A stretch of 64,000 nucleotides of DNA from the NCBI GenBank assembly GCA_013407085.1, contig JACCGJ010009909.1, positions 1-64,000 on the forward strand, in the 5' to 3' direction. Origin of the DNA: Atriophallophorus winterbourni (lineage: Eukaryota; Platyhelminthes; Trematoda; Plagiorchiida; Microphallidae). Of this stretch, positions 63,001 through 64,000 are shown in pieces. The first letter of the stretch is position 1, and the number at the start of each line of letters is the position of its first letter. The position numbers were made by a program, and so were the translations under genes. The notes beneath the pieces were generated by a model that ran no database searches, had not been told where the DNA came from, and saw nothing but the letters and a program-made list of their open reading frames with translations.

Positions 63001-63829
63001 CATTTGCCAGTTTTGCTACACTGCCTATCCAGAATTAAACATAATGTTTAATTTGGACGGCATGAAAGTAGTTCGCAAAAGTGTACAATAATTATAAAGA
63101 TTTTCGAAAGCTTTGCCTTGGACTTCATTGAAACCCACGTAATGTTTTCAGCGTGCCAAAGAAATGGTGAAAAGGATGAGAAATAAGTCGAGCAAGTCGT
63201 TGGTACAAATTCTTCGGAGTGCTGATCTATTCGGAAGAGAAGTCATACCATTTGATGAATATAGGTTGACACTCAAAAGGTGAGTATTTTCCATGTTCAA
63301 GAGATTGGGTTGATTTTGAGTCATCTCGCATTCCCTTAAGCAGGGAAATGAGATCATTTTGGTACATTGTACAGCCCGGATCCCCTTAACATTCACAACC
63401 ACCGCCTTCATACACAGAATGCACAAGCACGCAGTAGGGCTACGTGGATCTCAGTACCCTGTTCTACTCAAGCAAACCAACGCACCTATGGATTATACTC
63501 AAAGTTAAGTGAGTGCAGCGGCCCTCGGATACTGACCACGTTTCGATTTTTCTCTCGGAAGTATTCACACGAATACCTAAGATTGACTTTCAAACCTCCT
63601 TCGAGAAAATTAGAAGCTAGTATCACATGTGAAGTCCTTCCAAAGCCATACTGATGCACAATCGCATGAATGATATGCTATATCGTGTTTTTATTCTACA
63701 TCGATGATTTACAGATATGGATACGGAGATAGCGAGATTGCGTCCAGTTTCATACGATATGATCTGGATGGAGACAATTGCTTGAATCAGAAAGAGCAAC
63801 AGCGAATGGAGGATGAAATTGAAGTTGGG
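34125..63829 (+). CDS. PKD2: Polycystin-2 (TRPP-type) cation channel, multi-exon, 3' end outside window
   Basis: TRP-family calcium-permeable channel subunit, expected in cilia or ER membranes. Exons: 34125-34296, 42176-42286, 42958-43097, 46078-46352, 47559-47783, 56325-56487, 58209-58445, 59966-60147, 62695-62914, 63152-63279, 63715-63829, giving 656 codons. All ten joins keep phase and use GT-AG. Layout: short cytosolic N-terminus (1-80), TM1 (about 82-102), extracellular polycystin domain (about 105-308) with a conserved Cys pair, S2 (about 335-358), S3-S4 (about 370-445), S5 (about 455-480), pore with MMVGD, S6 and a C-terminal EF hand (RYDLDGDNCLNQKEQ). Vertebrate PKD2 has about 215 residues before TM1. 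Here there are about 80. The coiled coil that follows the EF hand should lie beyond the window. Confidence 0.96.
34297..35389. other. PKD2 intron 1, proximal part, nothing recognised
   Basis: AT-rich sequence without exon or known repeat before the CR1-like cluster. Confidence 0.4.
35390..36768 (-). mobile_element. CR1-like element, 5'-truncated in the RT, minus strand
   Basis: Codes RT from KNIEDQFMKRIREHF through AQHGFRRGRCCLSNLL, HACYIDISKAFDRVNHDIL, VTSGVPQGSVLGPLLFLVY, NVILFADDIKIWKRV and EKDLGIWVS. After a frameshift near 35990 it codes the C-terminus (TYIRPVMEYSIQAWAPWL to ECPY). The 3' UTR includes, in reverse, 'aagcttaacaataaccatag', shared with the 3' end of the adjacent plus-strand copy. 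The catalytic residues are intact, with one obvious frameshift. Confidence 0.88.
36745..39115 (+). mobile_element. CR1-like element, 5'-truncated in the endonuclease, plus strand
   Basis: Begins with the end of the endonuclease (YNHVFDNTRYRDGN, SVLDLILTSEEHAVENL, GSSDNLV where relatives have SDH), then the linker (37089 on) and RT: SPGADGITPFILKRC, ITPIYKGGSRSDAANYRPVT, HACFLDMSKAFDRVNHSIL. A frameshift near 38080 leads into ITSGVPQGSVLGPILFLIYA, CKIMLFADDIKLWRS and a C-terminus ending DTIYTT at 39034. The 3' UTR contains 'ctatggttattgttaagcta'. The RT catalytic set is present. The endonuclease is truncated and the SDH aspartate-histidine is altered. Confidence 0.9.
39130..40110 (-). mobile_element. 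CR1-like element with in-frame deletion of the RT core
   Basis: Minus strand, 5'-truncated at about 40110. The frame 39946-39251 runs from the linker (MERN-type motif KRMEKNPKLLYKIVNE) and the start of RT (SPGADKITPAVL, ITPIYKGGSRSDTANYRLVT, LLPVISKLMEHIV) straight into the extreme C-terminus (HSRLNCRKYAFSVRNVQLWN). All blocks between, including the palm and FADD, are missing, yet the 231-codon frame is unbroken. The 3' UTR lies at 39130-39250. Confidence 0.85.
40111..41329. other. PKD2 intron 1, nothing recognised
   Basis: Includes a C-rich run near 40600. No exon or known repeat seen. Confidence 0.35.
41330..41700 (+). mobile_element. LINE 3' fragment with decayed zinc-finger tail
   Basis: Decayed frames resemble a LRWLGHV.RMENGRI-type motif (here STALPTLAGSCVSNGKWS, shifted). 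The 3' half is related at DNA level to 14590-14762 ('actgcctatagctgtgagcg', 'gtgatgtacatccatggtc'). Confidence 0.6.
42176..42286 (+). CDS. PKD2: PKD2 exon 2: TM1
   Basis: Acceptor TTTAAG, donor GTAAGTG, phase 1 in and out. IWATRQTENITDKRIF followed by TTLRELVIYLIFMLLALL aligns with the GLWGTRL...VLRELVTYLLFLIVL segment of vertebrate PKD2. Confidence 0.88.
42490..42655 (-). repeat. SINE-like dispersed repeat, copy 11
   Basis: Reverse orientation, in the 671-bp PKD2 intron 2: 'tgaaatctcaaacctgatca', 'agtgcggcaca', 'aatggcagtgagactcca'. It is followed directly by a CR1 3' tail fragment. Confidence 0.75.
42662..42895 (+). mobile_element. CR1-like 3' tail fragment
   Basis: Matches the 3' UTR of the intact element at 51.3-55.6 kb ('gaagaaaactatacat', 'cagtaagcaa', 'ttgcttgttatattattcgt', 'tttagaccattaaaattgaa') and ends with a short GAATT repeat. 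It is a severely 5'-truncated insertion within PKD2 intron 2. Confidence 0.88.
42958..43097 (+). CDS. PKD2: PKD2 exon 3: start of the polycystin domain
   Basis: Acceptor TTACAG, donor GTAAGT, phase 1 in and 0 out. SLLMVNNLTYFYYVSVFEF and IHDMHDVWT align with the region between TM1 and the MEDFWKFTEG helix. Confidence 0.9.
43098..43792. other. PKD2 intron 3, proximal part, nothing recognised
   Basis: No exon or known repeat before the TA array. Confidence 0.4.
43793..43821. repeat. (TA)n tract, left flank of the pogo-like element
   Basis: About 28 bp of TATATA with interruptions, adjoining the left terminal inverted repeat. Confidence 0.9.
43822..44958 (-). mobile_element. pogo/Tigger-like DNA transposon, internally deleted
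   Basis: Terminal inverted repeats face each other. The left end reads CAACTCAAATCTCAGTACTA and the right end, reversed, CACTCAAATCTCGGTACTAT. Both abut (TA)n tracts, as expected for the TA target of pogo-type (Tc1/mariner superfamily) elements. Subterminal copies of GGCATAGTA followed by CGAG-type bases occur two or more times on the left and five on the right. The interior carries the transposase N-terminus (44585-44031) and a C-terminal stub, but lacks most of the DDE catalytic domain. At about 1.14 kb it is non-autonomous. Confidence 0.88.
44031..44585 (-). pseudogene. Truncated pogo/Tigger transposase (CENP-B-type DNA-binding half)
   Basis: 184 codons from ATG at 44585. Residues about 1-60 are a psq/CENP-B N-terminal helix-turn-helix (KRKRTDFMLKEKFEIIDVAK, LAREISKKW). 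Residues about 75-140 are the Tc5/CENP-B HTH (LMWLNQARGLNLPVSG, DGWLNSFKKRNGV). The frame reaches the first catalytic aspartate motif (EVFNLDET) and then ends by deletion. The remaining C-terminal tail (NEIRRKKMRQPTISESFGQ, 44182-43946) is in another frame and looks like a degenerate PCNA-interacting box, known from pogo transposases. No catalysis is possible. The DNA-binding half looks intact. Confidence 0.87.
44959..45022. repeat. (TA)n tract, right flank of the pogo-like element
   Basis: About 60 bp TA-rich array. Together with 43793-43821 it suggests a single array split by the transposon. Confidence 0.9.
45240..45860 (-). mobile_element. CR1-like RT fragments, decayed
   Basis: Minus frame 45482-45300 (MLNFGKHVEFQYYVDAHSLS, KQKDLGVLVSNTLW) matches the post-FADD region of the intact element at 54.7 kb. 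A second decayed piece at about 45840-45590 resembles the following KHVLSMARRLGRIFEHF-type block from a different copy. The order suggests two nested or rearranged fragments. Confidence 0.65.
45870..45960 (-). repeat. Possible tRNA-derived SINE remnant
   Basis: On the minus strand, 'ctagactaaaggtcgtgg' followed by 'tttcaaacctcaccgc' resembles a tRNA anticodon arm and T-arm (B box). No convincing acceptor stem, so not a functional tRNA. Confidence 0.3.
46078..46352 (+). CDS. PKD2: PKD2 exon 4: polycystin domain core
   Basis: Acceptor CCCAG, donor GTAAGT, phase 0 in and 2 out. IFDALYWDTWYNNRNVSFGE, LLGVPRLRQVRVDPGKC and the following 12-residue spacer to a second Cys match the LLGVPRIRQLRVRNGSC...C loop of PKD2. 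The spacing between the two cysteines is the same as in the human protein. An N-glycosylation sequon (NVS) is present. Confidence 0.97.
46353..47558. other. PKD2 intron 4
   Basis: Non-coding. It holds one arm of the foldback repeat family at 47325-47465. Confidence 0.6.
47325..47465 (-). repeat. Foldback-type repeat arm, solo copy
   Basis: 'ggtctgacgaagcttctgag', 'aaactttaccaataaactgc' and 'gatcggtcacgaacatt' match the right arm at 28966-29080. Confidence 0.65.
47559..47783 (+). CDS. PKD2: PKD2 exon 5: end of polycystin domain, entry to S2 linker
   Basis: Acceptor TTGCAG, donor GTAAGT, phase 2 in and out. WSYMSSDQAGSVGVTAMYGH, YPGSGYVQNL and WLDQATRALFLDFTIYNANI match SHWGIIATYSGAGYYLDL and [20 protein letters not shown]. 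Confidence 0.97.
47784..49263. other. PKD2 intron 5, proximal part, nothing recognised
   Basis: AT-rich; several short frames without similarity. Confidence 0.4.
49264..49990 (-). pseudogene. Mutator-like transposase, decayed
   Basis: Minus strand translation resembles the C-terminal half of the Mutator-like transposase domain found in many invertebrate hypothetical proteins. It reads GGRGKLTDEKIKK, then after a one-base insertion LTNYFGKAIKDNRDNLDNME, YFHSAST, a TAG stop, CPKGSESWC, LLERCLGGKTQNSNESFHS, RPKERW and VQRFNKGSSALLSVLQELDL. A second TAG interrupts it before QAKQRRKAIDTIRRQERAQR. At least one frameshift and two stops make it a pseudogene. The local GC content is higher than that of the surrounding intron. 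No terminal inverted repeats were recognised. Confidence 0.7.
50175..50430 (+). mobile_element. CR1-like C-terminal fragment followed by (TA)n
   Basis: Codes, across one frameshift, PVMDYSVQAWALWL and KNIKLLERIYHRATKMVSCL, then LVRIYLILTYKIMN: the post-RT C-terminus of a CR1-like protein. It ends in a TA dinucleotide array at 50401-50428. Confidence 0.75.
50431..51296. other. Upstream part or 5' flank of the CR1-like element
   Basis: No clear coding region. Probably contains the element's 5' UTR, whose boundary I cannot place. Confidence 0.35.
51297..52546 (+). pseudogene. CR1-like ORF1, one frameshift
   Basis: Starts MGVLNLEDRIQRIEGLINDL, a predicted coiled-coil helix, then a charged region and a conserved segment (LLRVNLENERDLENVLLNSY, RNLIILGVPEL) also found in the decayed copy at 33.0 kb. 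A frameshift near 52108 moves the frame to NFLMSTMVDTVRSNWKSWK and the end LNLSKNRTVPTLPESA. Apart from this one shift it is open. ORF1 proteins of this group are RNA-binding chaperones; no zinc knuckle is evident. Confidence 0.75.
52549..55401 (+). CDS. CR1-like ORF2: endonuclease-reverse transcriptase, intact
   Basis: 950 residues without interruption from the ATG two bases after the ORF1 stop. Endonuclease motifs: NAQCLINKFAEL (about 28), IAITETWLSPE (E at about 54), ILIMGDFNLPN (D and N at about 160) and LGSSDHLVLNF (DH at about 233). RT motifs: SGIISPIFKGG (about 504), AQHGFRRGYSCLTNLL, CYLDMSKAFDRVNHSIL (catalytic D at about 594), VTSGVPQGSVLGPILFALYA and KIVLFADDIKVWSK (FADD at about 678). 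The C-terminus is helical with HRATKLVTGLSRKPY. All catalytic residues are present, so the protein could be enzymatically competent. Confidence 0.95.
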   Translation: MTVVSDYDITRHHPSLLTKTVLGCLYTNAQCLINKFAELVARFETKRPQLIAITETWLSPEIHDCELEIAGMSLLRRDRASRGGGVALYYDQRLKCREMTDSDLVLQDTLWCLLTTATGDDCTIGVIYRPPAAPEVYNTNLLDKLRLIASRYHTRILIMGDFNLPNLLKTNKISHTSTAAIFQQLFDEIPLYNHVESNTRYRGRDMPSMLDLILTTEEDSVESITYDCPLGSSDHLVLNFDYLCRAERTNDRTKFIRKVCLSKLSNALSLINDWQIEGIGVKEQWCSILTNLHREINSHSAFVPKQCGKAFEFKIRSRTRKWIKLRNKAWINHRQLTTDATWETFRKLRNQVIKLIAEDKIQYQAVIMSKMERNPKLLYQIVNKQCSVKPGVAALRTPTGMTTNAADTADALVNYYATVFCPKESVDIQMDPEITHPLPLDTITINKEEVLGTLLSLNPRKSPGCDKITPNILKHCAQSLCGPLTQLFCESLSQSVIPTEWKSGIISPIFKGGVRSEPANYRPVTLLSAVSKVLERIVAKKLSKYLEENKLFSGAQHGFRRGYSCLTNLLLTLDDWTRAVDAGDTIHVCYLDMSKAFDRVNHSILLQKLERCGITGSLLAWLENYLTDRFVQVSVDGALSKSVAVTSGVPQGSVLGPILFALYANDIPALIKCKIVLFADDIKVWSKISKSEDCELLQKDLDNLQAWSLKNRIFFNFQKCHMLNIGKYVEYQYFLGTHSLSWTMEQRDLGVLISNTLGMSSHCNYVYRKTSQKLSLLKRIFGRFSKQTIPCIINTYIRPTMEYAVQAWSPWLKKDVATLQRIYHRATKLVTGLSRKPYNERIKTLNLFDYPRRRIRGDLILVYNILNTENHPLQCLLNLRSSHNTRAHTLTLTVPHSRLNCRRHFFAVRVCFTWNNLPDNVVNSPNQQTFKRSLDAYLTLNPCIEENYTS
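55611..56324. other. PKD2 intron 5, distal part, with an unexplained 98-codon frame
   Basis: 55780-55840 carries 'cgcgaccggtttcgtgtttt', which looks like a repeat fragment. A frame at 55976-56272 (for example NRFTDITDSSLTIICQMLVT) is open and protein-like, but I recognise no family and it ends 50 bp before the PKD2 acceptor. Confidence 0.3.
56325..56487 (+). CDS. PKD2: PKD2 exon 6: S1-S2 linker and S2 helix
   Basis: Acceptor CGTAG, donor GTAAGC, phase 2 in and 0 out. LIFELPETGGVF and VEYFVMACEIIYLLFIVYYI followed by IEEILE match LLVEFPATGGVI and [24 protein letters not shown]. Confidence 0.97.
56488..58208. other. PKD2 intron 6, nothing recognised
   Basis: AT-rich, without exon or known repeat. 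Confidence 0.45.
58209..58445 (+). CDS. PKD2: PKD2 exon 7: S3 and S4
   Basis: Acceptor TTACAG, donor GTCAGT, exactly 79 codons, phase 0 on both sides. YFLVPWNLMDIAVIINSLA (S3) and HFIRATALCVFLVMLK (S4) match [20 protein letters not shown] and NNIAAVTVFFVWIK. Confidence 0.96.
58830..59000 (-). repeat. Dispersed repeat B, copy 3
   Basis: Reverse copy in PKD2 intron 7: 'ggaatcactttgtgattctt', 'tttgaacatcatgg' and 'caagcgctcg' correspond to the copies at 18555 and 26600. Confidence 0.55.
59140..59345 (+). mobile_element. LINE zinc-finger tail fragment
   Basis: Codes, in one frame, CNRCERYCSSLIGLCSHSK, the Cys/His C-terminal motif also seen at 14690. Decayed upstream. Confidence 0.65.
59966..60147 (+). 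CDS. PKD2: PKD2 exon 8: S4-S5 linker, S5 and pore entry
   Basis: Acceptor TACAG, donor GTTAGT, phase 0 in and 2 out. LFKYVNFDRSLGQLTKTL and AFMIMFAIMFFAFGQLGYLA match LFKFINFNRTMSQLSTTM and the S5 helix. It ends QSFTQS, leading into the pore helix. Confidence 0.97.
60148..62694. other. PKD2 intron 8, nothing recognised
   Basis: 2.5 kb of AT-rich sequence. Frames at 60494-60135 (minus) and 61203-60961 (minus) show no family resemblance. Confidence 0.45.
62695..62914 (+). CDS. PKD2: PKD2 exon 9: pore helix, selectivity filter and S6
   Basis: Acceptor CTTCAG, donor GTTAGT, phase 2 in and 0 out. YTLFRMMVGDIDFMALRRAN contains the filter (VGD where human PKD2 has LGD). ILGPLYFLTYIFF and VFVLLNMFLAIVNDAYAHVK form S6 and its cytosolic extension. 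Confidence 0.98.
63152..63279 (+). CDS. PKD2: PKD2 exon 10: post-S6 cytosolic segment
   Basis: Acceptor TTCAG, donor GTGAGT, phase 0 in and 2 out. KEMVKRMRNKSSKSLVQILR then GREVIPFDEYRLTLKR corresponds to the KLKLKKNTVDDISESL...LNFDELRQDLKG region before the EF hand. Confidence 0.92.
63715..63829 (+). CDS. PKD2: PKD2 exon 11: EF hand
   Basis: Acceptor TACAG, donor GTGAGT, phase 2 in and 0 out. IRYDLDGDNCLNQKEQQRME contains a canonical EF-hand loop with acidic residues at positions 1, 3, 5 and 12, matching the single Ca-binding EF hand of PKD2 (KYDQDGDQELTEHEHQQM). Confidence 0.96.
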
Positions 63830-64000
63830 GTGAGTGGATGTGAAACAATTTGATTATGCATCGATTTTCAGTGCACACTTACCCTGCGTTTATATTGAAC
63901 CTATTTTAATAAATCAATTTACGTGGGGTTTAATAAGCAAAAATCATTTCAAGCACGGGTGTGAATTTGAGGATCAGTTCCTGTCAGCGTAAGTTGTTAT

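Noticed and set aside
5165..63829. Conserved linkage of JIP with a polycystin gene (human MAPK8IP3 is near PKD1)
   Set aside because: The neighbour here is PKD2-type, not PKD1; the resemblance to the human order is probably coincidence.
1..64000. CRISPR arrays, operons, bacterial promoters
   Set aside because: The window is intron-containing animal nuclear DNA; no direct-repeat/spacer pattern seen.

Overview
The window reads as nuclear DNA of a metazoan, most likely a parasitic flatworm (digenean fluke). The evidence is short coding exons with GT-AG introns of 0.07-8.5 kb, animal-specific genes (a JIP3/JIP4 scaffold and a polycystin-2 channel), AT-rich introns, and a heavy load of CR1-like and RTE-like non-LTR retrotransposons. 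The lineage call is inference from protein divergence and repeat content. No database search was possible.

Host genes. (1) Positions 288-505, minus strand: last coding exon of the mitochondrial ATP synthase F1 delta subunit (ATP5F1D). (2) Positions 5165-23703, plus strand: at least eleven exons of a JIP3/JIP4 (MAPK8IP3/SPAG9, sunday driver/UNC-16) motor-adaptor gene. They cover the end of the RH2 region, the linker and nearly all of the C-terminal WD40-like domain. The amino-terminal exons and the last exon were not found. (3) Positions 34125-63829 and beyond, plus strand: eleven exons of a polycystin-2 (PKD2/TRPP2) channel, from a short N-terminus through TM1, the extracellular polycystin domain, S2-S6 with the pore, and an EF hand. 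The gene runs off the right edge. All accepted exon joins keep reading phase. ATP5F1D lies on the opposite strand, upstream of the first visible JIP exon, so it may be nested in a JIP intron.

Mobile DNA. An RTE-like LINE at 1405-4520 (dead) is the parent of a short non-autonomous family (6290, 13390, 23820) in which its 5' leader is fused directly to its 3' tail. A second LINE lies antisense at 8370-11341. A SINE-like repeat of about 200-250 bp, often with a CATA tail, occurs about eleven times. Between 30.6 and 40.1 kb, in the JIP-PKD2 interval and PKD2 intron 1, there is a mosaic of CR1-like elements in both orientations, including a head-to-head pair and an internally deleted copy. PKD2 intron 3 holds a pogo/Tigger-like DNA transposon inserted in a TA array. 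PKD2 intron 5 holds a Mutator-like transposase pseudogene and a nearly complete CR1-like element with an intact 951-codon ORF2.

The three host genes have unrelated roles (ATP synthesis, axonal/vesicle transport scaffolding, cation channel) and show no sign of functional coupling. Most of the unusual structure is in the transposons.
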